Below, piece by piece: positions 1-7,814 of a DNA stretch of 28,322 nucleotides. The DNA is from CAIQQQ01 sp040399685 (GTDB lineage Bacteria > Pseudomonadota > Alphaproteobacteria > Acetobacterales > Acetobacteraceae), in NCBI GenBank assembly GCA_040399685.1, contig JBBART010000034.1:1-28322 (forward strand), read 5' to 3'. The notes under the pieces are model-generated. The model made no database searches. It was not told the DNA's origin and saw only the letters and a list, made by a program, of their open reading frames with translations. Position 1 is the stretch's first letter, and every line of letters begins with the position of its first letter. A program made the translations under genes and the position numbers.

Positions 1-449
1 TCATGCGCAACGCCCTGGCCTATGCGGGTAAAACCCAGCGCCGCATCGTCTCCGCTTGGGTCGGGACGGCATTTGCCCAGGATGACGTGGCGGCAGCGCG
101 CAAGCAGTGGCGCGATGTGGCCGACCAAGCCCGTCCGAAGGTCCCCAAACTGGCAGTCTTGATGGACAAGGCGGAGGCCGACGTATTGGCCTACATGAAC
201 TTTTCAGCCCAACATCGCACCAAAATTCACTCCACCAATCCAATCGAGCGGCTGAATGGGGAGATCAAACGGCGAAGCGACGTGGTCGGCATATTTCCAA
301 ATGAAGCCGCGGTCACCAGGCTGATCGGTGCCATCCTGTTGGAGCAGAATGACGAGTGGACCGTGCAAAGAGCACGTTACATGACGCTGGAAACCATCGC
401 GCCGCTGAGCGATGATGTCGCCGTCAGCCTGCCGCCCCTGGCAGCTTGA
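1..449 (+). CDS. IS256-family (Mutator-type) transposase, C-terminal part
   Basis: This is the C-terminal 149 residues or so of a DDE transposase that would catalyse cut-and-paste or copy-out movement of its element. The visible hallmark is the stretch IHSTNPIERLNGEIKRR, followed by VVGIFPNEAAVTRLIGA and EQNDEW. In IS256-family proteins this is the region carrying the third catalytic acid, here the Glu of IER. The two catalytic Asp residues and the N-terminus lie upstream of the window, so the start is open; the first ATG at position 3 is internal. The frame is intact to the TGA, so there is no sign that the gene is dead, but activity cannot be judged from this part. Its insertion explains the truncation of the gene at 483-923. 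Confidence 0.93.
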   Translation, partial: MRNALAYAGKTQRRIVSAWVGTAFAQDDVAAARKQWRDVADQARPKVPKLAVLMDKAEADVLAYMNFSAQHRTKIHSTNPIERLNGEIKRRSDVVGIFPNEAAVTRLIGAILLEQNDEWTVQRARYMTLETIAPLSDDVAVSLPPLAA

Positions 450-507
450 TCAAGCAGCTAACCTTGCTCAGCAACGCCGCCGCTACACCACGACTTGGGA
501 CACGATC
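1..507 (+). mobile_element. Right end of an IS256-family insertion sequence (left part outside window)
   Basis: The transposase tail is followed by about 58 bases of non-coding sequence. The inner boundary is placed near 507 because the neighbouring gluconolactonase reading frame keeps family-like sequence up to about 508 and then runs six unrelated codons into a stop. The last bases, ctacaccacgacttgggaca and then cgatc, look like the terminal inverted repeat of elements of this family. The other terminus and the target duplication lie outside the window, so the exact end is uncertain by a few bases. Confidence 0.7.
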
Positions 508-923
508 TGATAGACCGAGCCGGTGGTCGCAGTGCCGAAATCACGCATGCTGCCGATCCAGATTCGACCCTGCGGATCGCAGCGCATTTCATTGAGCCGG
601 TTGTCCAGTGCAGCCGGTTCGACGTCCACCAATGACACGAGGCTGCCATCGTGCGGATTGAAGCGAGCCAGGTGTCGGCGCATGGCAACTACCAGGCCAT
701 CGCGAGCAATCACCAACCCACCGCAGAGATCAGGCAGCTTCCATGTCTGCTGGGAACCACTTGATGGATGCAGCCGGTTGATCGTGGTGGCGCGGATATC
801 GACCCAGTAAAGCGCTTGCTCGCCGCTATGCCAGCGGGGTGTCTCGCCCAGAGAGTTCTGACAGTCAACGACCTGGGCGGCTTGGAAATGCTGCATGGGA
901 TTCACAGTCGGTTTCGTCATCAA
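483..923 (-). pseudogene. SMP-30/gluconolactonase/LRE-family protein, truncated by IS256
   Basis: The first 140 residues or so match the start of the SMP-30/gluconolactonase beta-propeller family, whose members are usually about 290-300 residues and hydrolyse sugar lactones with a divalent metal. Recognisable pieces are NSLGETPRW, YWVDI, GGLVIARDG, NRLNEMRCDPQGRIWIG and GTATTGSVYQI. NSLGE contains the usual first metal-binding Glu, and the N-D-x-x-C-D region appears as NRLNEMRCD. After GSVYQI the frame continues as VSQVVV and stops; those codons come from the IS end, so roughly half the propeller is missing. The product is almost certainly inactive. The original function would fit sugar-acid metabolism elsewhere in the locus. 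The start could also be the Met at residue 10 (MQHFQ). Confidence 0.85.
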
Positions 924-983
924 GTCAGCGCAACACCCAAGCCAGAAAGCCAGGCAAGTCAGGTCCGTCTATAAAAGAGCATT

Positions 984-1172
984 TCATACCGGCACCCCTT
1001 TGACATGAAGGGTGATTGCCCAGGTTCCGACCAGCAGCAAAATGAGCCCGAATATAATGAGTACACCGCGTAGCCCGTTCATAATGGGCTCCAGGTCGCC
1101 TGCGGGCCGTCGTTGGATCGTCGCGGCTCTGGCGTGCTTCTCATAGAGATCATCAGACCCTTCGAACCTCAC
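984..1172 (-). CDS. Small predicted membrane protein, 62 aa, unknown
   Basis: This is a short open frame upstream of, and on the same strand as, the broken gluconolactonase, 60 bases apart. The N-terminal half is charged (MRFEGSDDLYEKHARAA). The C-terminal half, from about residue 31, is one clear hydrophobic segment, RGVLIIFGLILLLVGTWAI, so a single-pass inner-membrane protein is plausible. An internal Met (MNGLRG) could be the real start, giving only 32 residues. I do not recognise a family. It could be the N-terminal membrane anchor or a remnant of a larger gene lost in rearrangement. Its start lies five bases from a TTGATCAA palindrome shared with the divergent operon. Coding status is uncertain. 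Confidence 0.35.
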   Translation of the reverse strand: MRFEGSDDLYEKHARAATIQRRPAGDLEPIMNGLRGVLIIFGLILLLVGTWAITLHVKGVPV

Positions 1173-1173
1173 C

Positions 1174-1200
1174 TTGATTGATCAAAATTTTTCTGATAAT
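1174..1200 (+). promoter_or_regulatory. Candidate promoter with TTGATCAA palindrome over its -35 region
   Basis: An AT-rich island in GC-rich DNA contains TTGATT (1174-1179) as a possible -35 and GATAAT (1195-1200) as a possible -10, with a 15-base spacer that is shorter than ideal. The palindrome TTGATCAA (1178-1185) overlaps the -35. A protein bound there would block the promoter of the rightward importer operon and also sit next to the start of the small leftward gene. The leader to the first gene would be about 150 bases. This is pattern-based, without experimental support. Confidence 0.35.
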
Positions 1201-1228
1201 GCGGAACTCGTCAAGTGCTTTTCATCTT

Positions 1229-1238
1229 TTTGATCAAA
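1229..1238. promoter_or_regulatory. Perfect 10-bp palindrome TTTGATCAAA, candidate operator
   Basis: TTTGATCAAA lies in the 183-base divergent region, 117 bases upstream of the first binding-protein start and 51 bases from the TTGATCAA at 1178. The same 10-mer occurs 30 bases before the CUT1 binding-protein gene, and a near copy lies over the TTT-importer promoter. Paired sites about five helical turns apart fit cooperative or looping repression. The regulator is unproven. Confidence 0.5.
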
Positions 1239-1355
1239 TCGGCCTCAACCCCGGCTTGATCGCAAAACAATGAAAGGCTTTGGTCCGCGCCGCTCAACGC
1301 CTCGGAACAGGGGCGATCTCTATCTGTGCTGCCAAAGACAACGGGGAGGCTTGCA

Positions 1356-2405
1356 ATGCTGATCACACGACGTTTTACCATCATTGCCACCCCCGTCTGG
1401 GCGGCAGGGGCGTCGCGTGCGCATGCCGCGGCTGAGGCAGGGCCACAGAGTGCCAGCCAGATCGATCTGGCCCGTGCCAGGGCCGAGGGCAAGGTTGTGA
1501 TCTACACCAGCCTCGACACCCAGATCGTCGATTCCATGAACAAGGTGTTTTCAGGAAAATACGGCATTGCCGTGCAGTATTTTCGAGGCGGGCCTGGAGA
1601 TGTGACCTCGAAGATTCTGGCCGAAGCGGATGCTGGTCGCCCGCAGGCCGACATTGTCGATGCCGGAGACCTCGCCTCCGTGCTTCTGATGAAAGAGCGA
1701 GGCCTGCTGAACCCGTTTCGCTCGGACGCCGAACGCGAGATTGCGCCGCATCTGCGCGATGCCGACGGCACCTGGATCACCAATCGCCTCACGCAGGCGA
1801 TCGTCCACTACAACACAAGGGAACTCGGCGCCGCGCCGCCGCAGCATTGGGTGGATCTCACCCGCTCCGGCTTCAACGGCAGGTTGGTGTATTCATCCGC
1901 GTCCAATGGCGATCACGCGCCACGTCTCGTGACGATGGCCGACGCGTTCGGCTGGGATCTGCTGCAGAAGCTTGCAGCAACGAAGCCTTTGCGTATGCAA
2001 TCGCCGCAGCTCACCACGCAGGTGATCGAACGCGGTGAGCGGGGGGCTTGCTTCCTGCAGAACGACAATCTGTCGCTTCGGTCCAAGGTTGAGGGAAAAC
2101 CCACGGATTTCGTGTTCCCCAGCGAGGGCGTTCCGTCTGAAATCGCGGCCAGCGCGCTTTTGCGCAGCGCGGTGCATCCCCACGCCGGCGCGCTGTATCA
2201 CGAATGGCGCATGAGCCCGGAGGGGCAGGCGCTGCAGGTCAAAGGCGGAAAATACTCCGCTCGTTCGGACATGCCGCCGCCGGAGGGCTTTCCGCCGTTG
2301 TCCAGCCTGAAACTGCTCAATCTTGATTATGCGCTCTATAAGAAGAACCGCGATAAGCATCTTGATCGGATCGCTTCGATATTTGGCGGTGAGTGGGGGA
2401 ACTGA
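1356..2405 (+). CDS. FbpA/AfuA-type ABC transporter periplasmic binding protein, copy 1
   Basis: This 349-residue periplasmic solute-binding protein belongs to the class usually annotated as iron(III) ABC transporter component. The start at 1356 is chosen because GGGGAGG sits seven bases upstream and the protein then opens with a Tat-like leader (ITRRFTIIATPVWAAG, cut near AHA). Core motifs are EGKVVIYTSLDTQIVD, LAEADAGRPQAD, NRLTQAIVHYN, FPSEGVPSE and KGGKYSARSD. The paired tyrosines that hold ferric iron in true FbpA proteins are absent; there is no YY anywhere. The family also contains binders of sugar phosphates and phosphonates, so a small anionic organic ligand is more likely. It is a close paralogue of the next gene and shares its permease and ATPase. 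Confidence 0.88.
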   Translation: MLITRRFTIIATPVWAAGASRAHAAAEAGPQSASQIDLARARAEGKVVIYTSLDTQIVDSMNKVFSGKYGIAVQYFRGGPGDVTSKILAEADAGRPQADIVDAGDLASVLLMKERGLLNPFRSDAEREIAPHLRDADGTWITNRLTQAIVHYNTRELGAAPPQHWVDLTRSGFNGRLVYSSASNGDHAPRLVTMADAFGWDLLQKLAATKPLRMQSPQLTTQVIERGERGACFLQNDNLSLRSKVEGKPTDFVFPSEGVPSEIAASALLRSAVHPHAGALYHEWRMSPEGQALQVKGGKYSARSDMPPPEGFPPLSSLKLLNLDYALYKKNRDKHLDRIASIFGGEWGN

Positions 2406-2509
2406 AAGCCGGCGCTTGCCGGGAGGCACACCGCGCGGCACTCTCAAAGACACCGGATAAACAATAAAAGCGATGAAACCGGCATCGCGCAGCTTCGGGA
2501 GAGGCGGAC
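2406..2509 (+). other. 104-base spacer between the two binding-protein genes
   Basis: There is no gene here. A small GC hairpin immediately follows the stop codon (CCGGC 2409-2413, loop GCTT, GCCGG 2418-2422), with no T-run. It may stabilise the upstream transcript end rather than terminate. GGGAGAGG just before 2510 is the ribosome-binding site of the second binding protein. A separate promoter was not recognised. Confidence 0.4.
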
Positions 2510-3565
2510 ATGACGATTGATCGTCGGCGGATGTTGGTTATGGGGTCTGCGGCCTTGGCGTTGGCCGCCACGGCGCGCCGTGGACGGGCGCAGGATGCGG
2601 CACCGGCCGATGCCGGAAAGATCGACCTCGGCCGTGCCAAGGCGGAGGGCCGCGTGATGCTCTACACCAGCCTCGACACGCAGATCGTCGACACCATCAT
2701 TGCGCCGTTCCGCGAAAAATACGGCATCGACGTGGCGTATTTTCGCGCCGGGTCCGCTGAAGTCACAGGCAAGGTGTTGGCCGAGGCCGATGCCGGCCGC
2801 CCCCAGGCGGACATGGTGGATGCCTCCGACCTCGCGGCACTGTTTCTGATGAAGGAGCGCGGCCTGCTGCGGCCGTTCGAATCCGATGCCCGCGCGCTGC
2901 TCCCTGCCAGCCAGCGCGACCCGGATGCGACCTGGATCGTCGATCGGCTCACACAAGGTGTCCTGCATTACAACGTGGCCGAATTCGGTGCCGCTCCCCC
3001 ACGGCATTGGGCCGATCTGGGCCGTGCCGGCATGGCCGGTCGCGTGTCCTTCTGGTCTGCCTCCAGCGGCGATGGCGCACCGCGGATCGTCACGCTGGCG
3101 CAGCATTTCGGTTGGGATCTGGTGAAAGCGATCGTAAAAACGAAGCCTCTGCGCACCATTTCACCGCAGACCATGGCCCAGATCATCGAGCGCCGCGAAC
3201 GTGGCGTGGGCCTGCTGCAGAACGACAACATCGCCTGGCGCTCCAAGCTGCAAGGCAAGGGCACGGATTTCCTGTTCCCCAGCGAAGGCGTGCCGTCCGA
3301 GCTCGGTGCCTGTGGCCTTCTGAAAGCCTCGACCCGGCCGCATGCCGCGGCCCTGTTCCATGAATGGTGGATGAGCGCAGGGGGCCAGGCCCTTCTGTCC
3401 AAGGGCGGCAAGTATTCGCCACGCACCGACGTGGAGCCGCCGGAAGGCAGCCTGCCGATCGCCAAGATGAAACTGCTGGAGCAGGATTACGTGGTTTACA
3501 AGCGCGACCGCTCGAAGATTCTCGATCAGATGGCCGATGTCTTCGGTGGCGAATGGGGCAATTGA
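2510..3565 (+). CDS. FbpA/AfuA-type ABC transporter periplasmic binding protein, copy 2
   Basis: This 351-residue paralogue of the preceding protein probably delivers a related ligand to the same membrane complex. It has a twin-arginine type leader (DRRRMLVMGSAALALAA, cleavage near GRAQ) and a good ribosome-binding site (GGGAGAGG). Shared blocks with copy 1 include YTSLDTQIVD, LAEADAGRPQAD, FLMKERGLL, LLQNDN and FPSEGVPSE, and both end in GGEWGN, so the duplication is fairly recent. Differences cluster in the pocket-lining middle third (FWSASSGDGAP versus VYSSASNGDHAP), which suggests a different specificity. It also has no YY iron-binding dyad. The 3' end overlaps the permease start by 13 bases, so the two are translationally coupled. 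Confidence 0.9.
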   Translation: MTIDRRRMLVMGSAALALAATARRGRAQDAAPADAGKIDLGRAKAEGRVMLYTSLDTQIVDTIIAPFREKYGIDVAYFRAGSAEVTGKVLAEADAGRPQADMVDASDLAALFLMKERGLLRPFESDARALLPASQRDPDATWIVDRLTQGVLHYNVAEFGAAPPRHWADLGRAGMAGRVSFWSASSGDGAPRIVTLAQHFGWDLVKAIVKTKPLRTISPQTMAQIIERRERGVGLLQNDNIAWRSKLQGKGTDFLFPSEGVPSELGACGLLKASTRPHAAALFHEWWMSAGGQALLSKGGKYSPRTDVEPPEGSLPIAKMKLLEQDYVVYKRDRSKILDQMADVFGGEWGN

Positions 3566-5262
3566 TCGCGGCGCGCGTCCGCAGCCAGCGCTTCGGGCCA
3601 CAGAACCTGGTCCTCGGGCTGGCCATTCTGGTTCTGTTAGTGCTGGTCGCCTATCCGATGCTGTGGCTGATCCTGGGCGCGCTGGGGGTGCCTGCGGATC
3701 TGACGCTGGCCAATTTCGAACGCGCCTTCACGCGCACGCAGAGTTATACGGCGCTGGCCAACACCCTGTATCTGGGCCTTGGCACCGGCGTGCTCAGCAT
3801 GGCGTTCGGCGTGCCGCTGGCCTGGGCGGTCGCGCGCAGCGACATGCCTGGGCGCCAGATCATCCATCTGCTCGTGGCCCTGTCCTACATCACCCCGCCT
3901 TATCTGACCGCGTTGGCCTATATCATCCTGCTGGGTCCGGACGCGGGTCTGATCAACCGGCTGCTGCGCGACATCTTCGGCTTCAGCTCCGGTCCGCTCA
4001 ACATCTTCTCGATGAACGGGGTCATCTTCGTCATCGGCATCCACGTTTTCGCATTCACCTATTTCCTCACCCACAGCGCGCTGAAATCGATCGACAAGTC
4101 GCTGGAGGAATCGGCGCAGATGCTCGGCGCGCGGCGCTGGCAGACCACGCTGCGGATCAACCTGCCGCTGGTCGCACCCGCCATCACCGGCGGCGTGCTG
4201 CTTTCGGTGATCGACAGCCTGGCCCTGTTCGGACCGCAGGCGATCATCGGCATGCCAGCACAGATCGTGTTCCTGCCCACGCGCATCTACGCCACCATCA
4301 GCTCCTATCCGCCGCGCTGGGGCGAGGCTTCGGCCCTGTCTCTGGTGCTGGTGGCGATGACGGTGATCGGCCTCGGGTTGCAGCGGTTCTTTCTGGAACG
4401 CCGCTCCTACGTCACCATCGGCGGCAAGGGCGTGCGCTCGCAGACTGTCCGCCTCGGCCTCTGGCGCTGGGCGCTGCTGGTCTTCTGTGCGGGGGTTGTG
4501 GCCATGAGCGCCGTGGCGCCGATCGGTGTGCTGACACTGACCGCCTTCTCGAAGGACTGGATCGCAACGCCTTCGCTGTCCAACCTCACGCTCGCGCATT
4601 TCGGCACGGCCCTTTTCAGCGACCAGGTGGCGGCGCGCGGCATCTACAACAGTTTCCGCCTTGCCGCCGGGGCCGCGTTCGTGGCGATGGCGGTGGGCGC
4701 CGCCATCGCCTATCTCGATCTCAGGACCACGCTGCGCGGCCGCGTCTTTCTCGACTACCTCGCCATGCTGCCGCTCGGGCTGCCGGGCACTGTGATGGCC
4801 GTGGGCGTGCTTCTGGCGTTCATCCGCCTGCCGATCGGCGTCTACGGCACCATCTGGATCCTGCTGATCGCCTATTCCGCCCGCTTCATCCCGCTCGCCA
4901 CCCGCAGCGTCAGCGCCACCTTGCGCCAGATCGATGCGTCGTTGGAGGAGGCGGGACGGATCACCGGCGCGTCCTGGCTGCAATCGATGCGGCGCATTCT
5001 CGTACCGATGGCACGCCCCGGCCTGCTGGTGGCGTTCCTGCTGGTGTTCATTCCGGCGTTCTCCGAGTTGAGTGCGACGATTCTGCTCTACACCGGCGGC
5101 ACCGAGACCATCGCCATTGCAATCTACCGTCTCAACGATCTCGGCCAGATCGAAGTGGTGTGTGCGCTGGCGGTGTTTACCATTGCCGTGGTGCTGGTGC
5201 TGTCAGCCATGGTGCATCTTCTGTCGCGTGACCGGACGGCGCCGTCCGAGGGAGTTGGATAG
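3553..5262 (+). CDS. Fused double permease of the FbpB/AfuB-type ABC importer
   Basis: This 569-residue inner-membrane protein is made of two tandem permease domains of about six membrane helices each. One subunit therefore supplies both halves of the channel, as in FbpB, SfuB and AfuB. Both ATPase-contact EAA loops are visible: EESAQMLGARRWQTTLRINL near residues 185-204 and EEAGRITGASWLQSMRRIL near 465-483. The ATG at 3553 overlaps the preceding stop and gives an N-terminus just before the first helix (NLVLGLAILVLLVLVAYPML). An in-frame TTG at 3562 is an alternative. The next gene starts right at its stop codon. It is the only permease available to both upstream binding proteins. Confidence 0.92.
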   Translation: MGQLIAARVRSQRFGPQNLVLGLAILVLLVLVAYPMLWLILGALGVPADLTLANFERAFTRTQSYTALANTLYLGLGTGVLSMAFGVPLAWAVARSDMPGRQIIHLLVALSYITPPYLTALAYIILLGPDAGLINRLLRDIFGFSSGPLNIFSMNGVIFVIGIHVFAFTYFLTHSALKSIDKSLEESAQMLGARRWQTTLRINLPLVAPAITGGVLLSVIDSLALFGPQAIIGMPAQIVFLPTRIYATISSYPPRWGEASALSLVLVAMTVIGLGLQRFFLERRSYVTIGGKGVRSQTVRLGLWRWALLVFCAGVVAMSAVAPIGVLTLTAFSKDWIATPSLSNLTLAHFGTALFSDQVAARGIYNSFRLAAGAAFVAMAVGAAIAYLDLRTTLRGRVFLDYLAMLPLGLPGTVMAVGVLLAFIRLPIGVYGTIWILLIAYSARFIPLATRSVSATLRQIDASLEEAGRITGASWLQSMRRILVPMARPGLLVAFLLVFIPAFSELSATILLYTGGTETIAIAIYRLNDLGQIEVVCALAVFTIAVVLVLSAMVHLLSRDRTAPSEGVG

Positions 5263-6321
5263 GTGGCATTCATCAACATCGAAGGCATTGGTAAAACTTT
5301 TGGATCCTTTGCGGCATTGTCCGATATCCGCCTGTCCATTACGGCACGTGAGTTCGTGACGTTCCTCGGTCCATCCGGATGTGGCAAGACCACCATGTTG
5401 CGCACGCTGGCGGGTTTTATCACGCCGGATTCGGGCACGATCGCAGTCGATGGACGCCTGCTGTCACAACCCGGCGCGGCTGTGCCGCCGGAGCAGCGCC
5501 AGATGGGGATGGTGTTTCAGAATTATGCGATCTGGCCGCATATGTCGGTGTTCGAGAATGTCGCCTTCGGGCTGCGCATCGCGCGCGTGGCCGACGCCGA
5601 GCTGGGCGTGCGCGTGGCGCGGGTGCTGGAGGCGGTGGGGCTTGAGGGTCTCGAAAAGCGCCATCCCGGCCAGCTCTCCGGCGGCCAGCAACAGCGCGTG
5701 GCGCTGGCGCGTTCGCTGGTGGTGGAGCCCAAGATCCTGCTGCTCGACGAGCCGCTGTCCAATCTCGATGCCAAATTGCGCGAACGCATGCGGGTAGAGC
5801 TTAAGGCGTTGCAGCGGCGCACCGGCATCACCTTCATTTACGTCACCCACGACCAGGCCGAGGCGATGGCGCTGTCAGACCGCATCGTGGTGTTCAACAA
5901 GGGCCGCGTGCAGCAGGAAGGCAGCCCGCGCGACATCTACGAACGTCCCGCCAATATCTTCGTGGCCGATTTCATGGGCCTGGTGAACCGCGTGTCGGGA
6001 ACCTGGGCCGGCCCGTCGCAGGTGCAGATCGGCGCGCATCTGCTCGATGTCACCTCGGTCGCAGCCAGCCGCACCGGCGCCGTCACCGTCGCGATAAGGC
6101 CGGAAGCGCTGGTGCCCGTCAGCTTGCCGATGCCGGGCCGCAACCTCATCGAAGGCACCGTGCGGGACAGCGTGTTCCTTGGCAACATCGTCGATCTCAG
6201 CGTCGATATCGGCGGCGCCGAGTTGCACGTGCAAGCCGATCGCTGGTGCACGCTGGCAACGGGTGACCCGGTGCGGCTGGCGGTCGAGCCGACGGAGTGC
6301 GTCGCCATGGGAAACGAGTAG
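5263..6321 (+). CDS. ABC importer ATPase of the FbpC/UgpC type
   Basis: This 352-residue ATPase powers the import complex from the cytoplasmic side. It starts at GTG 5263, directly after the permease stop, with GGAG upstream. Walker A is GPSGCGKTT (36-44), the Q-loop is FQNY (Gln86), the signature is LSGGQQQR (138-145), Walker B is ILLLDEP (158-164) and the switch His is in VTHDQAEA (His196). The C-terminal third (about 240-352) is a TOBE-type domain, typical of FbpC and of the MalK/UgpC ATPases of carbohydrate importers. Because the CUT1 transporter downstream has no ATPase of its own, this protein could serve both complexes; that is inference. It is followed after 15 bases by sulfatase 1. 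Confidence 0.92.
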   Translation: MAFINIEGIGKTFGSFAALSDIRLSITAREFVTFLGPSGCGKTTMLRTLAGFITPDSGTIAVDGRLLSQPGAAVPPEQRQMGMVFQNYAIWPHMSVFENVAFGLRIARVADAELGVRVARVLEAVGLEGLEKRHPGQLSGGQQQRVALARSLVVEPKILLLDEPLSNLDAKLRERMRVELKALQRRTGITFIYVTHDQAEAMALSDRIVVFNKGRVQQEGSPRDIYERPANIFVADFMGLVNRVSGTWAGPSQVQIGAHLLDVTSVAASRTGAVTVAIRPEALVPVSLPMPGRNLIEGTVRDSVFLGNIVDLSVDIGGAELHVQADRWCTLATGDPVRLAVEPTECVAMGNE

Positions 6322-6336
6322 GAACGGGAGGCAACG

Positions 6337-7803
6337 ATGCCCACGAAAAAGCCGAGAAATGTGGTGTTCATCATGTCGGATGAGCACAATCGTAATTTTA
6401 TCGGAGCCGCAGAGCATCCGGTGGTGAAGACGCCCAATTTGGATCGTCTGGCGGAATCGGGCGTGCGGTTTACCGATGCCTATTGCAATTCGCCGATCTG
6501 CGTGCCCTCCCGCGCAAGCTTTCACACCGGCCGCCACGTCCACGACATCCGCTTCTGGGACAACGCGATCTCATACGACGGTAGTGTGAAATCCTGGCCG
6601 CACCGGCTGCGCGAGGCAGGCCATCGCGTGGAGTCGATCGGCAAGCTCCATTTTCGCAGCGGCAACAACGACAACGGCTGGAGCGCGGAACACATGCCCA
6701 TGCATGTGGTCGAGGGGATCGGTGATGCGCTCGGCCTGTTGCGTGATCCGCCGCCGCCGCGCAAGGCCGCGCTGAAGATGGCCAAGCAGGCCGGGCGTGG
6801 CGACAGCGACTACCAGACCTACGACCAGAATATCACCGAGGCCGCCGATACCTGGCTCCGTGCCCGCGCGGCCACGCCCGACGAAAAGCCCTGGGCGCTG
6901 TTCGTCTCCATCGTCTGCCCGCACCCGCCCTTCATGTCCCGCCCTGAATGGTTTGACCGCTATCCCTTGGACGCGGTGCCGATGCCGCGGCTTTACGGTA
7001 CCGAGGACCGGCCGTCGCACCCCTATATCGTCGCCATGCGCGAGAGCCAGATTTACGACAAGGGCTTTGCCGACGAGTCTGAGATCCGCCGCGCCATTGC
7101 CGCCTACATGGGCATGGTGAGCTATGTGGACAGCAATGTCGGCCATCTCATGGATGTGCTGGCGAAGACCGGCCTCGATGCGGACACCTTGGTGATCTAC
7201 ACCAGCGACCACGGCGAAAATCTCGGCAATCGCGGCATGTGGGGCAAGTCCAACATGTACGAGGAATCGGCGGGGATTCCGATGATCATGGCAGGCCCCG
7301 GCGTGCCACGGGGTGTGGTCTGCCACGAGCCGGTGTCGCTGGTGGATTGCCACCCGACGATCACCGAAACGGTCGGTCTGGCCCGTCATCCCGACGATCT
7401 CGATCTGCCCGGTACCTCGCTGTCCGGCATCGTGGACGGCACGGCGCCTAAGCGTCCCGTGCTGAGCCAGTATCACGCCGCGGGGTCCATCACTGGGGCC
7501 TTCATGCTCCGACACGGCACCTTCAAATACATCTACTACGCCGGCATGCCCCCGCAATTGTTCGACCTCGCCGGCGACCCCGGCGAGACCCGCGACCTCG
7601 GCCAGGACGACGCCTATCGCGGCGTGCGTGCGGATTGTGAGGCGGCTCTGCGCCGCATCCTCGATCCGGATAAAGCGGACGCGCTCGCCCGCGCCGACCA
7701 GGCCGCGGTCATCGCGTCGCTCGGCGGCAAGGAGGCGATCATCGCCAAAGGCGGCTTCGGTCATTCGCCCACCCCAGGCACCAAGGCGGTCTACGCCGCG
7801 TGA
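6337..7803 (+). CDS. Type I (formylglycine) sulfatase 1, cytoplasmic
   Basis: This 488-residue alkaline-phosphatase-superfamily sulfatase hydrolyses a sulfate ester to an alcohol and sulfate. The active-site box is CVPSR (Cys55-Arg59) within CNSPICVPSRASFHTGR; the Cys must be oxidised to formylglycine. Other expected residues are the metal acids Asp15-Glu16 (SDEHN), Lys103-His105 (GKLHF), His196 (PHPPF), Asp291-His292 (TSDHGENLG) and Lys304 (MWGKSN). It begins MPTKKPRNVVFIMSDEHN with no signal peptide, so it should work in the cytoplasm on imported substrate. GGAGG precedes the ATG. It resembles sulfatase 2 and the remnant at 22634-23134, especially in the C-terminal block YHAAGSITGAFMLRHG. 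The specific substrate cannot be read from sequence. Confidence 0.93.
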   Translation: MPTKKPRNVVFIMSDEHNRNFIGAAEHPVVKTPNLDRLAESGVRFTDAYCNSPICVPSRASFHTGRHVHDIRFWDNAISYDGSVKSWPHRLREAGHRVESIGKLHFRSGNNDNGWSAEHMPMHVVEGIGDALGLLRDPPPPRKAALKMAKQAGRGDSDYQTYDQNITEAADTWLRARAATPDEKPWALFVSIVCPHPPFMSRPEWFDRYPLDAVPMPRLYGTEDRPSHPYIVAMRESQIYDKGFADESEIRRAIAAYMGMVSYVDSNVGHLMDVLAKTGLDADTLVIYTSDHGENLGNRGMWGKSNMYEESAGIPMIMAGPGVPRGVVCHEPVSLVDCHPTITETVGLARHPDDLDLPGTSLSGIVDGTAPKRPVLSQYHAAGSITGAFMLRHGTFKYIYYAGMPPQLFDLAGDPGETRDLGQDDAYRGVRADCEAALRRILDPDKADALARADQAAVIASLGGKEAIIAKGGFGHSPTPGTKAVYAA

Positions 7804-7814
7804 TGCGGCAAGGC

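Noticed and set aside
446..453. TTGATCAA next to the IS256 transposase stop as an operator
   Set aside because: It lies inside the insertion sequence and spans its stop codon; no relation to the locus promoters.
1211..1492. 93-codon minus-strand frame overlapping the first binding-protein gene
   Set aside because: Half of it is the antisense of a well-supported gene and the rest shows no family features; a chance frame in GC-rich DNA.
3637..4983. 448-codon minus-strand frame opposite the double permease
   Set aside because: Extreme Arg/His/Gln/Asp composition typical of antisense reading of a GC-rich membrane-protein gene; the plus-strand gene is unambiguous. The same applies to the long antisense frames at 11904-12824 and 16147-17328.
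1356..6321. Ferric-iron importer (FbpABC) as the function of the first ABC system
   Set aside because: Both binding proteins lack the tyrosine pair required for ferric-iron coordination, and the neighbours are sulfatases, not iron genes.
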